Assembly: GCA_963807085.1 (NCBI GenBank)
Contig: CAWEBB010000043.1
Coordinates: forward strand, 1 to 64,000
DNA: 64,000 bases
Direction of reading: 5' to 3'
Origin: JACKII01 sp963807085
GTDB lineage: Bacteria > Pseudomonadota > Alphaproteobacteria > Bin95
Shown here: positions 38,653 through 47,971 of the stretch, piece after piece
Position numbering within the stretch: position 1 is the first letter of the stretch
Layout of the letters: every line of letters begins with the position of its first letter
Translations under genes and position numbers: made by a program
The notes under the pieces: generated by a model
The model's database searches: none
What the model was told of the DNA's origin: nothing
The model's input: only the letters and a program-made list of their open reading frames with translations

Positions 38653-39276
38653 ATGACGATCGGACGACGGTTCCTGATGTTTTTGGCCGTAATTGCGGTT
38701 TCCCTGGGCATCGCTTCTTGTTCAAGTCCTTATGAAGACGTCGAACAGGAAGTGACGGCAGATGTTGATACCGGGGATTATATTATTGGTGCACTAGATG
38801 TCGTTGAAGTATTTGTTTGGCGCGCGCCGGATGTTTCAGCGCGTGTCCCAGTGCGTCCCGACGGCAGAATTTCAACACCGCTTGTTGAAGACATGCAAGC
38901 TGCGGGCAAGACGCCCACGCAACTTGCACGGGACTTGGAGAACGAACTTCGCACCTATCTGCAGGATCCGGTTGTTACAGTTGTCGTTCAAAGCTTCCAG
39001 GGCCCATTGGATCAACAGGTTCGCGTGGTAGGCGAGGCAGCCCAGCCGGTTTCCGTGCCTTACCGCTCGGAGATGACGATACTGGACGTCATGATCGCTG
39101 TGGGTGGGCTTACGCCATTCGCGGATGGCAACAGCTCGGTGTTAATCCGCGGCCATGGCGAAGGTCAACGGGCGATGCGGGTCCGGTTGGACGATTTGTT
39201 GCGCGATGGCGACATTTCGGCCAATGCGCCGGTCGCACCGGGCGATATCATCCTCATTCCGGAGAGCTTCTTCTAG
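38653..39276 (+). CDS. Polysaccharide export outer-membrane lipoprotein (Wza/BexD type)
   Basis: 207 aa. A signal sequence and lipobox (SLGIASCSSPYED, Cys near residue 23) indicate a lipoprotein. The polysaccharide-export domain follows (DYIIGALDVVEVFVWRAPDV, VRPDGRISTPLVEDMQAAGK), then a SLBB-like part (VRVVGEAAQPVSVPYRSEMT, ILDVMIAVGGLTPFADGNSS) and the ending APGDIILIPESFF. The size and ending fit the short export proteins of exosortase-linked exopolysaccharide clusters. The expected chain-length and glycosyltransferase genes are missing, so the locus appears incomplete. Confidence 0.85.
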   Translation: MTIGRRFLMFLAVIAVSLGIASCSSPYEDVEQEVTADVDTGDYIIGALDVVEVFVWRAPDVSARVPVRPDGRISTPLVEDMQAAGKTPTQLARDLENELRTYLQDPVVTVVVQSFQGPLDQQVRVVGEAAQPVSVPYRSEMTILDVMIAVGGLTPFADGNSSVLIRGHGEGQRAMRVRLDDLLRDGDISANAPVAPGDIILIPESFF

Positions 39277-39538
39277 CGGGGTAGCAGGTGGGCCTGTTCG
39301 CAGTTTCGGCAGCCCCGGCTCCGCTAGCGATTCGGCGGCGGATGGGGAGCGCCAACGGTTACACCGATGGAGCTAGTCGTACTGATCCTGTTTTAAGTCG
39401 GCAATGGGGTTTCGGGGCGCTGGATCGTGCTCAGTTTTCCCTTGGATTGTTTGACGTCCGGCGATGAATTTAGTTATGGCTAATGGTCTTAAAAATACTC
39501 CCTCGCCGGAGGTATGTCGTGTCAGCGAGTAGAAGCGG
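39277..39538. other. Spacer between the export gene and the barrel-protein remnant
   Basis: 262 bp with no supported gene. In complete exopolysaccharide clusters a chain-length regulator usually follows the export gene; no trace of it could be read in any frame. A GGAGG at 39508-39512 precedes only short frames. Confidence 0.3.
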
Positions 39539-41000
39539 GTGAACGAATTGCCATCATCGAAGCTGGTCACAAGCCGTGCCGCCACCGTCTACGCAACACT
39601 ACTATTGGTGTTAAGTCCGGTCGGGGCCAGTCACGCGATGGACTGGCAGTTGAATCAAAGCGTTTCGGCGGGGGTGACCTTTTCGGACAACGTCAATCTG
39701 GACCCGGATAATCAGAAGGAGGCGGGTGTTACCCCAACCGCAACCTATTCGGATCGCGGGAACAGGGCAGAGCGGCCGCGCGCTTTTCGCAACGGATTCC
39801 CGCCTCACCTTTCGGGGGCAGACCGACCAGTGGGACGCGGATGTCGATCAGCGGATTACCGCATTGGGTCGGCTGGAAATCGTTCGAGACCGGCTGTTCC
39901 TTGACGGCCTCATCACCTCGTTTCAAGAACTGATAGACGCAAACTCTAGCGTTTCGGCGAATCCGACAGCGGACGGAACTCGACGAATAGCGTTTCGACA
40001 TTCGCGATCAGTCCGGTCTATCAAGAGAAATTGGGCACGTGGGCGGACACGCAGTTGGCCTATGAGCACTCGGAAATCATTGCCAGCGGCAATACTGACG
40101 ATGCACGGCTCGATGCCCTTCGTTTCGCCGCTGTTGCCGGCCCACGATTTAGCGTATGGGCGCCAACTTTCGCAACCGGATGGTACAATTATCGAGAGCA
40201 GTTGGCGCAACCGACAAATTCCAGAGATGACGTAGAGACCATTTTTATCGAGCTTGATAACCGCTTCCAGATCACGCGCCACTACGCGCTCCTCGCGCTG
40301 GTCGGGTACAATGACGTCGATGCGCCCACAGCGACCAAGGATCTCAGTGGCTTTTATTGGAGCTTGGGCATACTGGCCACGCCAAGTTCGCGTGTCACAA
40401 TCGACTTCCGGTTTGGTCAGCGTTACGACGAGCTCGGTATCAATGGAAACCTGACATATCTTGTGACGCCGAGCTCACGTTTCGTATGTCGGCCGCCCAT
40501 ACCGTTGGCACATCGTTGGTTCGATCAGGCCAAGGCTTTCAGCGCCTGTCGATCACGACGCTACAAGGAGGCCTCGCCGGACCCAATGGTCTGCCGTCAG
40601 GGTTTTTAAGGAACAATAACCTGGACGACGGTCTCTCCACCCAACAAACTTTCGGCTTGGGGCTTGTCGGCACGTACGGGCGGTCGACCATTGCAGTAGG
40701 TTCGAGTGTCAACAACCAAAGCTTCAACACTGGCAATGACCTTACCTGGACGAATCGAGCCTCGTGGACGAGACAGTTGTCCAGATTGACGAGTTTCAAC
40801 CTTTCGGTCGCCTACCGTTATGTCGATCAACGGAATACCTCAGCGACCCATACGGTGGGCGGTAGCGCGGGGCTGAATTACCAACTGGAGCGCAGACCTC
40901 CGTATTTGCGGATATTTCCCATACAGACCGGTTTTCCGCCACTCCCAGCCAAGAATATTCGGAGAATGCAGCGACAATCGGTGGTCGCTTCACCTTTTGA
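39539..41000 (+). pseudogene. PEP-CTERM-system-associated outer-membrane barrel protein (TIGR03016-like), frameshifted
   Basis: Pieces in several frames read in order as a beta-barrel protein: a signal-like start (AATVYATLLLVLSPVGASHA), then MDWQLNQSVSAGVTFSDNVN, LTFRGQTDQWDADVDQRITA, TQLAYEHSEIIASGNTDDAR, LSGFYWSLGILATPSSRVTI, GLGLVGTYGRSTIAVGSSVN and FSATPSQEYSENAATIGGRF, ending in TF at TGA 40998-41000. FSDNVNL near the start and the repeated strand pattern suggest the TIGR03016 family found with exosortase. Breaks lie near 39760, 40000, 40480 and 40890, and here some equal a lost base. Corrected length is about 487 aa. GTG 39539 as start is uncertain. Confidence 0.6.
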
Positions 41001-41102
41001 CGCGACCGCCATCCCTTCCGCTTTGGCGAGCACCAACCAACTTTTCGCCGCCTAAGGATAAACGCGGCTTCTCCGATCTTCACCCAGCCTCGCATCGGAT
41101 GC

Positions 41103-41849
41103 TCACATCAGGTAGTGCCGGGTTGTCATCCAGAGCGCCATCGCAACCATCATCACGTTCTCGGTCAGCGAGATGAAACCCAGAGGCACATTGCTGTTGC
41201 CGCCGACGCACGCGCATTTTAACTCGCGCTTGTCGATATAGACCGCCTTGAACACCGAGACGGCGCCTACCGTGCCGATAAAGAGCGCGACAGGGGCCGC
41301 CAGCCAGATCAGCGTGCCGGCCAGCATCAGCATGCCGGCCAGCGTCTCGCCATAAGGATAGACGTAGCCGTAACGCACCACGCGCCGCGCCAGCAGGTCA
41401 TAGTTCAGGAACATGGTGCTGAAGCTCTCCACGTCCTGCAGCTTTTGTACGCCCAGAAAGCACATGGCGATGGCGATGAAGCGCTCGAGGGTCATTATCG
41501 TAGCCAACGATCCTTCGGCCGCCCAACTCACGGCCAACGCCATCAGGAACGAGACGGCGAAGATCGCGATCACCGGCCGATAGCTGGTTTCGCCTTCGTC
41601 CGGCACGTCCTGGCCGAAATATTCGCGCAACTCATCGTAGCCGCCGATCCGCTCGCCGCCGATAAAGGCCTGCGGCGTCGTCTCGACGTCATGGCGGCGC
41701 ATGAAATCCTCGGTCTCCTCCCGGCTTTCCAGCGGGTGGTCCTCCACCTCGTAGCCCTTGCGTTCCAGCAGGTCCTTGGACTTCAAACCATAGGGGCAAA
41801 GATGATCGGGCATCACCATGCGGTGCAGTTCGACTGTCTTCGTTGCCAT
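41103..41849 (-). CDS. Glutaredoxin-MauE (DoxX-like) fusion protein
   Basis: 248 aa. Residues 1-80 are glutaredoxin-like (VELHRMVMPDHLCPYGLKSK, TTPQAFIGGERIGGYDELRE); the site is CPYG, with one Cys where classic glutaredoxin has CPYC. The rest is a MauE/DoxX-type membrane domain with four helices (PVIAIFAVSFLMALAVSWAA, ETLAGMLMLAGTLIWLAAPV, VALFIGTVGAVSVFKAVYID) and a CAC motif (KRELKCACVGGNSNVPLG). MauE-like proteins handle electrons or disulfides at the membrane. A thiol relay from the cytoplasmic domain to the CAC site is inference. Confidence 0.75.
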   Translation of the reverse strand: MATKTVELHRMVMPDHLCPYGLKSKDLLERKGYEVEDHPLESREETEDFMRRHDVETTPQAFIGGERIGGYDELREYFGQDVPDEGETSYRPVIAIFAVSFLMALAVSWAAEGSLATIMTLERFIAIAMCFLGVQKLQDVESFSTMFLNYDLLARRVVRYGYVYPYGETLAGMLMLAGTLIWLAAPVALFIGTVGAVSVFKAVYIDKRELKCACVGGNSNVPLGFISLTENVMMVAMALWMTTRHYLM

Positions 41850-41948
41850 CACGTCGTCCCGTTTACCGATAGAGAACGCCGCCCCGACCCAAGCCTCCTT
41901 ACCCGCCAGAGCGGCAACAACCTCTGTAGGAGATAGAACGCCTCCAAC

Positions 41949-43692
41949 TCATGGCAACCGCACGGCAATATCCAGGAGCGCCGGCTGGCCGCCCTTGATC
42001 GCGGCCTTCGCCCGCTCCAGCGCCCTGGGCAGGTCCTGGCCTTCCAGTACCTGCTCGCCATGGGCGCGGCTGGCCCTGGCGATGGCGGCGAAGTCCGGCA
42101 GGGGACTAAGCGAGGTGAGCGGCATAATGTTGGCCTTCGACGCGACGCCCTCCGGGTACATGTTGAGCGCCGCGCGGCGGACCGCGTTCCAGATGCCGTT
42201 GTTGAAAACACAGGTCAGCATGGGCAGGTTCAGCAACTCCGCGACCTGGTGGCAGGCGACGGGGTTCGAGAACAGATGACTGCCATCGCCAACGCTGGCA
42301 ATAACCTGCTCCCCCGGCTTGGCGAGTTGCACGCCCAGCCCCGCCGGCGCGCCCCAGCCGAGCCCGGCGGACATGGCATGGCTGAGATACTGCCCCGGCC
42401 GCTGGATATCCATGACAGCGGGATTGAGGGCCAACTCGCTGACATACGTCGCGTCCGGCCCGAACGCCCGGTTGATGCAGAGCGTGGCGTAGAACGGGTG
42501 CATGGGCGCGCCGCCGCCGGCTCTGGCAACCGCCATCACCGCCTCGCGCGCTTCCTGGTGCGCGGCGCCCAGGGTCTGGCGCCGGTCGGCAAGGCGCGCG
42601 ATCATGGGCGTCCACCAGGCCCGCCAGCGCGTCGTGCAGGTCTTCCAGGGTCAGGGCGACGTCGCCCGCGAGCGTCAGGTCGCTGGGATAGCCGCGCACC
42701 GGCAGCTTGGCCATCAGCGGGTCGGGTCCCATCTGGATCACCTTGCACCCCGGCGCCAGTTCGGTGTGGGCGGGGATCCAGGGCACCATGGCGTCAATCA
42801 CCAGAATAGCGTCGGCCGCGGCCACCGCCGCCGACGGCGAGTAGCCCGCATGCATCGGGTGGCGATTGGCAAAGCCCGGCCGGATGGTCCAGTTCTCGCC
42901 GACCGGCAACGCAAACCGCTCCGCCAGGGTTTCCAATGCCTCCCAGGCTCGCGCGTCGGTGCCGGCGCGTTGGGCGATGATCAGGGGGCGCTTGGCTTCC
43001 GCCAGCATGCCGGCGGCTTTCTCGACCGCGTCCGCCGCCGGTCTCGCCGGCGCGGCGGGCGCAAGGCGGCGGCCTGGCAGCGGCATGTCCTTCGGCCAGG
43101 GCTCGCCCAGCACCTCCCGCGCCAGGGAAAGGTAGACGGGCCCCTGCGGTGCGCTTTTGGCGATCGCCAACGCCCTGTCGATCAGGCCGGGGATCTGGTC
43201 GCCGAAGCGGGCGTCATAATCCCACTTCGTTGCCTCCCGCACCATCCCGGCCTGGTCGCGCATCTCCTGGCCCCAGTGGATACCCGCATCGCGGCGGCCG
43301 GCGCGCCCGGCCTCGGTAATCGGCGTGCGGCCGGAGATCAGCAGGATCGGCACCTGGTCGCTCGCCGCGTTCAAGAGGCCCATAATGCCGTTCGCCAGAC
43401 CGACATTGGTATGCAGCATCACCGCCTGCGGCTTGCCCGTCACCATCGTGTAGCCATAGGCCATCCCCATCGCGACCGTCTCGTGCGTGATCGCGAGCGG
43501 CTCCGGCATGTCCCAGCCCTGGGACATGCCATAGCTGTAGGACTCGATGATGGGGGCAAAATCCGTGCCGGGATTGGCAAAGAAATAGTCGATGCCCGCC
43601 TGCTTCATCGACAGGACAAACGCATCGGCGGCGGTGCGGGGCGCGGGAGCGGGCGTGGAAGTAGGCGCGGATGTGGCGGGGGGAGGGGGCAT
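41949..43692 (-). pseudogene. Thiamine-diphosphate-requiring enzyme (acetolactate synthase superfamily), one frameshift
   Basis: Cytoplasmic enzyme that cleaves or joins 2-oxo acids. The N-terminal domain has YFFANPGTDFAPIIESYSYG and the activating Glu in ITHETVAMGMAYGY; the middle domain has AKRPLIIAQRAGTDARAWEA; the C-terminal cofactor motif is GDGSHLFSNPVACHQ ending in FNNGIWN. One extra base near 42605 divides it into 42606-43692 and 41949-42605. Corrected length is 580 aa, as expected. The start is followed by a Pro/Thr-rich stretch of 20 residues. It is not clearly biosynthetic acetolactate synthase, since no small subunit is adjacent. Confidence 0.82.
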
Positions 43693-43931
43693 ACAGGGCG
43701 TTCCTCTTGAAGCGTTGGCCGGAGCTTAGCACCCGGCGCGAGAGCGGCAAAAGCGTTCGCGCATGCATTCTGTGTGTCCTTGATCGTTGGCGATCACGCG
43801 CTCTCAACGCCACTGTTACTGTGGATCCCGACGCACTGCTGTACAATAGCGTCGCATGCTTCTCTCCGCGCACCTGTTCGCGCACTTCCAAGGGACCGCA
43901 AAGTCATGCAACCGATAATGAAGGCAGCATA

Positions 43932-44300
43932 GTGCAGACGGCGGCGCTGCTGATCGAGGTTGTTCGCTGGTGGTCCATCGCCGGCGGGGTCGTCGCGGCG
44001 GCGTTCCTGACCATCGGCATCGACCGGATCGAGGCGAATGCCCGCGGCGCCTACATCTTTCGCGTGCTGCTGATTCCCGGCGTTTTGTTGCTCTGGCCGC
44101 TGGTGCTCTGGCGCTGGGCGGTGCTGGAGGCGGGCCGCGATGAGTGGCAGAAACGGCACGCGCCGCCGCGGCGGGCTCACCGCAGAGTTTGGGCGGTGCT
44201 GGCGGTGGCCATTCCCGTGCTGCTGGTAGCGGCGCTTGCCATGAATCAGCACTGGCCCGCGGATTATGCTCCAGAAAAGATCGGGGAGGCCAGCCGGTGA
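43932..44300 (+). CDS. Small two-helix membrane protein of the Rieske operon
   Basis: 122 aa, with membrane helices at about residues 12-32 (WWSIAGGVVAAAFLTIGIDR), 40-62 (IFRVLLIPGVLLLWPLVLWR) and 88-108 (VWAVLAVAIPVLLVAALAMN), separated by a basic loop. The GTG at 43932 is chosen because AAGG precedes it and the hydrophobic part starts at once. Its stop overlaps the next gene's GTG. No family recognised. Probably an accessory or anchor subunit. Confidence 0.65.
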   Translation: MQTAALLIEVVRWWSIAGGVVAAAFLTIGIDRIEANARGAYIFRVLLIPGVLLLWPLVLWRWAVLEAGRDEWQKRHAPPRRAHRRVWAVLAVAIPVLLVAALAMNQHWPADYAPEKIGEASR

Positions 44301-45367
44301 GTTCCCGCTATGTGCCTGTCCAGTGGAACCGAAACAAGTGGCTCTATGACGCCGTACTCGTGGCGTTGGTCGGCGCGTATCTTTGGCTCTTCCTCTACAT
44401 CGCGCCGGCCTTTCTGGATCACCAGCGGCCGGTGGACGGCGCCATCTGGAAGGCTCGCGCCTTTGGCAGCTGCGCCTTCCAGATGCTGACGGTGATCCTC
44501 TGCATCGGGCCGCTGGCGCGGCTCGACCGGCGCTTCCTGCCGCTGCTCTATAACCGCCGGCATTTCGGCGTCATCACCGCGGTGGTGGCGCTGAGCCATG
44601 CGGGTTTAGTGGTGGACTGGTATTTCAATTTTTCAGCGAGTTCGAAATTCGAGGCGGTGCTGTTCTCCAACACCGCCTATGATCGGTTCATCGGCTTTCC
44701 GTTCGAGACGCTGGGCATCTTCGCCCTACTCTGCCTGCTGATTTTGGCGGCGACCAGCCACGACTTCTGGCTTTCCTTCCTGACGCCCCGGGTGTGGAAG
44801 TCGCTGCACTATCTACTCTACCCCGCCTATGCGGCCCTGGTCGGCCATGTGGCGCTGGGCGCGTTGCAGGACCAGCAGAACCAGACCTTCACGATCGTTG
44901 TCGTCCTGAGCGTGGCAGTTGTCGTCGGTCTGCACGTCCTCGCGGCGCGGCGGGAGGCGCGGGCCGGCGATCCGCCGGCCGTCCGGGCCGAAGCCGGATG
45001 GGAGACCGTCTGCCGGGTCGGCGAAATCGAGGAGGGGCGCGCCCGCATCGCCCGCCTTTCCAACGGAGAGCGGGTGGCGGTGTTTCGGCATGAGGGCAGG
45101 CTTTCGGCCATCGCCAACGCCTGCGCCCATCAGAACGGGCCGCTCGGTGAGGGCCGGGTGGTTTTCGGCTGCGTCACCTGCCCTTGGCACGGCTTCCAGT
45201 ACCGGCTGGCGGATGGCTGCTCGCCGGCACCCTTTACCGAGAAGGTGCCGACCTACCGCCTGCGCCTGACTGGCAGCGGGGCGGTACAGGTCGACCCGAA
45301 TGCCAACCCGCCCGGCACCTATGTCGAGCCGGTTACCGTTCCCGGGCAAGCGGAGGCCAAGGCATGA
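44297..45367 (+). CDS. Ferric-reductase-like membrane domain fused to a Rieske [2Fe-2S] domain
   Basis: 356 aa. The first 240 residues have about six membrane helices, with likely haem-binding histidines (VITAVVALSHAGLVVDWYFN, SLHYLLYPAYAALVGHVALG), as in the ferric reductase-like transmembrane superfamily. The C-terminal 110 residues are a Rieske domain with both ligand pairs: CAH (NACAHQNGPLGEG) and CPWH (CVTCPWHGFQY). GGGGAGG lies 8 nt before the GTG. Electrons probably pass between haem in the membrane and the iron-sulfur cluster; donor and acceptor are unknown. Central gene of a four-gene operon with 4-nt overlaps. Confidence 0.82.
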   Translation: MSSRYVPVQWNRNKWLYDAVLVALVGAYLWLFLYIAPAFLDHQRPVDGAIWKARAFGSCAFQMLTVILCIGPLARLDRRFLPLLYNRRHFGVITAVVALSHAGLVVDWYFNFSASSKFEAVLFSNTAYDRFIGFPFETLGIFALLCLLILAATSHDFWLSFLTPRVWKSLHYLLYPAYAALVGHVALGALQDQQNQTFTIVVVLSVAVVVGLHVLAARREARAGDPPAVRAEAGWETVCRVGEIEEGRARIARLSNGERVAVFRHEGRLSAIANACAHQNGPLGEGRVVFGCVTCPWHGFQYRLADGCSPAPFTEKVPTYRLRLTGSGAVQVDPNANPPGTYVEPVTVPGQAEAKA

Positions 45368-46131
45368 GCACGCGTGAAGGAAACGATACGCCCTTCTTCA
45401 TCGGCTTTATGGGCATTCCGGCGGGGCTGCGGCTGTTCCTGGCCGTTTGCGCGCTCGTGCTGGTCGGGGGCTTTGCGGCGCTCGGCTGGGCCCTCGGCGC
45501 GAGCCAGGATGACCCCGGCGGCGCTGCCTTTCGCTTCGACTGGGGCCGCCAGACCGTAGCCGGCGTCGTCTACACCCAGCCGTCCCCGCACGCGCTGATC
45601 GTCGAGGGCAACGAGCGTTTGCCCGCAGGCCACGTGCTGATGTTCACGGCCGGCGGCAAGGTCAGCGTGCTGCCGCGGGCGGAGAAGCTGGATGGCCGAT
45701 TGGCGACGCTGTCCGGCGTGCTGCTGAAACGCGGCGATCTGGACATGATGCAGGTCGACGGGGGCGAAGGCGGCCTGAAACTCGCGGACGGCGAGGCGCC
45801 GCCGCTGGAGGTCGAGCAACTCGGCCGCTGGCGGCTGGCGGGCGAGATCTGTGACGGCAAGTGTCTGGCGGGCGCGATGCGGCCCGGCAGGGGCATCGCC
45901 CACAAGGCCTGCGCCAATCTCTGCCTGATCGGTGATATTCCGCCAGTGTTCGTTTCTACCCAGCCGGTTGCGGGCGCGGAGTACCTGCTGGTCGCAGGCC
46001 CCGACGGCGAGCAAATGCCGCAAGAGTGGCTGGACCTGGTCGCCTCCTACATCGAGGTGGAGGCCGACATCGAGCGCCGCGGTGATCTGTTGGTCATGAA
46101 GATCGACCCCGCGACGATCCGGGGGCTGTAG
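45364..46131 (+). CDS. Membrane-anchored protein with a CX3C-X15-CX3C motif
   Basis: 255 aa. One membrane helix near the N-terminus (GLRLFLAVCALVLVGGFAAL) is followed by a 200-residue soluble domain. That domain has four cysteines (GEICDGKCLAG and KACANLCLIGD), spaced CX3C, 15 residues, CX3C, which could hold a metal or cluster or form disulfides. The charge pattern suggests the soluble part faces the periplasm. ATG overlaps the Rieske gene's stop (ATGA). No named family; constant pairing with the Rieske gene can be tested. A redox partner is likely. Confidence 0.7.
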   Translation: MSTREGNDTPFFIGFMGIPAGLRLFLAVCALVLVGGFAALGWALGASQDDPGGAAFRFDWGRQTVAGVVYTQPSPHALIVEGNERLPAGHVLMFTAGGKVSVLPRAEKLDGRLATLSGVLLKRGDLDMMQVDGGEGGLKLADGEAPPLEVEQLGRWRLAGEICDGKCLAGAMRPGRGIAHKACANLCLIGDIPPVFVSTQPVAGAEYLLVAGPDGEQMPQEWLDLVASYIEVEADIERRGDLLVMKIDPATIRGL

Positions 46132-46134
46132 GTG

Positions 46135-46429
46135 ATGCACGTCGTGCGCCATCTGCTCGGCATTGTCGCCGTCACCCTGCTGGCGCTGGTGCTGCTCTAC
46201 CTGACGCGGTTCTGGATCTTCACGGACTGGTGGGGCGACGAGGGGCTGTTGGGCTACAGAGAGTTCGGCCGTCAGGGCGACTTCCTCACGCACCAGTTGG
46301 GTGGGACGCGCTATCAGCCGTTCTCGCTGCTGCTCTGGCTTGCAGGCGGAATTCCTCGTGCTCTCGCTGATCCAGACCATGGCGGCGAAGATCAGCGAGT
46401 TTATCGGCGCAAGCCGCCCCCGCCGGTGA
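46135..46429 (+). pseudogene. Short single-helix membrane protein, one frameshift
   Basis: The last gene of the Rieske operon. It begins MHVVRHLLGIVAVTLLALVL with one helix, then a soluble part (IFTDWWGDEGLLGYREFGRQ). One extra G near 46346 breaks the frame; the correct ending is EFLVLSLIQTMAAKISEFIG and ASRPRR, stop at 46427-46429. Corrected length is 97 aa. Without correction the frame runs into Pro-rich nonsense through the terminator, which argues for the shorter reading. Confidence 0.65.
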
Positions 46430-46439
46430 CACCCACCGC

Positions 46440-46468
46440 GCCCCCGCCGGTTTTCGGGCGGGGCTTTT
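46440..46468 (+). terminator. Rho-independent terminator of the Rieske operon
   Basis: GCCCC-C-GCC (46440-46448) pairs with GGCGGGGC (about 46457-46464) around GGTTTTCG, with one bulged C, followed by TTTT. It lies 10 nt after the corrected stop of the last gene, supporting that stop. Confidence 0.75.
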
Positions 46469-46624
46469 CAGGGACGTGATCGAGGCGTCGCTCGGCCGAT
46501 CACATCGGGCACCTCTTGTCGCGGTTCGCGTGTCAGACAGCGGATGACAATAGATTCTAGCTCCACAAGCCAAAATCCGCCAAGCGACGCGCGAACGACA
46601 ACTTACCGGCCACATCTTTTCCGG

Positions 46625-47560
46625 CTATTCGCGGCCCAGCGCCGCCATCAGTTCACGCCATTCGCGGGGGCTGAGGCCGCTTGCCTCCTGGGTCACTTCT
46701 TCCCCCGCCAGCATTCTTTTCACGACCTCCAGCCCCGGCGCGGATAATTCCAGCCCGCCCAAACGGTAATCGCTGAAGGCGCGATAGACGGCGGGAACCC
46801 ATGTTTGCACCACCTTCAGCATCGCCTCTGCATAAACCCGGATTTCGTACTGAGCGTGGCTGTCGGCCCGCAGCGCCAGGAAGTGCAGCAGGTTGTGCAG
46901 GTCGCACTTCCAATACCACTGCGTATAGGTCGAAAGCGGCAGGTTCATGCGCGCCAACTCCCGTGCCAGCCCTTGAGCCTCCGGATCGTGGCCTGAGACA
47001 TTTTCGTCCTCATTCAGCATGGTTTCGTAGTGGTCGAATGCCTGCTCCGCATCTTGCCGCAACCAGCGCAGCGCCTGCTCGGCCTCCCGGCCCTCCAGCA
47101 CGTCGCCGCGGCCCTGGCGGTTCGACGCAGACTGCGCCGCCAGATGCTCCGGCGCCGGCACGTAAAACTCGCGGTCGAACAGCGAATAACGGGCGGAGTA
47201 CTCATTCACATTGGCGGTGCGGTGCCGAATCCATTGGCGCGCGACGAAGATCGGCAGCTTCACGTGGAATTTGATTTCGCACATCTCGAACGGCGTGGAG
47301 TGCCGATGGCGCAACAGGTAGCGGATCAGCCCTTCGTCCTCGCGCACTTGCCGGGTGCCGGCGCCATAAGAGACGCGCGCCGCCTGCACAATGGCCGCAT
47401 CGTCGCCCATATAGTCAACGACGCGGATAAAGCCGTTGTCGAGCACCGGGATCGCCTCGAACAGGATTTCTTCCAGGGCCGGCACCGTCGGGCGGCGGGT
47501 TTGATGCCGGGCCGCGCGGGCGGCTTCCAGTTCGTGCGTTTGTTCCGGTGTCAGCGCCAT
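46625..47560 (-). CDS. thyX: Flavin-dependent thymidylate synthase
   Basis: Makes dTMP from dUMP using FAD and methylenetetrahydrofolate. 311 aa. The ThyX signature RHRTANVNEYSARYS is complete, with HSTPFEMCEIKFHVKLPIFV before it and DLHNLLHFLALRADSHAQYE near the end. Start 47560 is preferred because GGAG lies 6 nt upstream; ATG 47572 is in frame but closely follows its own GAGG. It is divergent from ssrA. Confidence 0.96.
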   Translation of the reverse strand: MALTPEQTHELEAARAARHQTRRPTVPALEEILFEAIPVLDNGFIRVVDYMGDDAAIVQAARVSYGAGTRQVREDEGLIRYLLRHRHSTPFEMCEIKFHVKLPIFVARQWIRHRTANVNEYSARYSLFDREFYVPAPEHLAAQSASNRQGRGDVLEGREAEQALRWLRQDAEQAFDHYETMLNEDENVSGHDPEAQGLARELARMNLPLSTYTQWYWKCDLHNLLHFLALRADSHAQYEIRVYAEAMLKVVQTWVPAVYRAFSDYRLGGLELSAPGLEVVKRMLAGEEVTQEASGLSPREWRELMAALGRE

Positions 47561-47624
47561 TTCAGGCTCCATCCTCTTTCAACTGCAGGCGTCGTACCCT
47601 ATATAGGATTTGTCAGGTCGCACC

Positions 47625-47900
47625 TGACTATGGCGATAAACGGTACGTGAAATAAGCGTTGCGGACCCGGGGGCAGTACCCGGCGCCTCCACCAAATCTC
47701 TTCGCCGCCGAATTGGACGGCGGAGGGCAAAGGGGGCGAACTAGGATCGACGTGCGTGGTAAAGACGTATCCTTTGCTCGGCATGGTACCACCGTCATCG
47801 GGCCAAAACCTATGTGCGAACGACAATGAAATCGCACTCGCTGCTTAAAACTTAGGCAAGCGCGGTTCGGGAGGGCACCGGGCAACAGAAGCCCTCCCAC
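47625..47900 (+). ncRNA. ssrA: Transfer-messenger RNA, circularly permuted two-piece form
   Basis: Rescues stalled ribosomes. The acceptor piece comes first: GGACCCGGGGGCAGTACCCG, then GCGCCTCCACCA ending at 47694 with an encoded CCA. A 37-nt spacer follows. The coding piece starts at 47732 with GGGGGCGAACTAGGATCGAC. GGGGGCG pairs with CGCCTCC, giving the G3-U70 pair used by alanyl-tRNA synthetase. The tag frame is at 47816-47848: ANDNEIALAA then TAA. A hairpin GGGAGGGC/GCCCTCCC (47869-47898) closes the gene. This permuted order is known for alphaproteobacteria. The outer ends are approximate. Confidence 0.92.
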
Positions 47901-47971
47901 TATCGCTTTCGATCCGGCTGCGCTACAATAATGGTTCACTGTTTCCGCGCATGGTTTAAGACGAAGACGCA

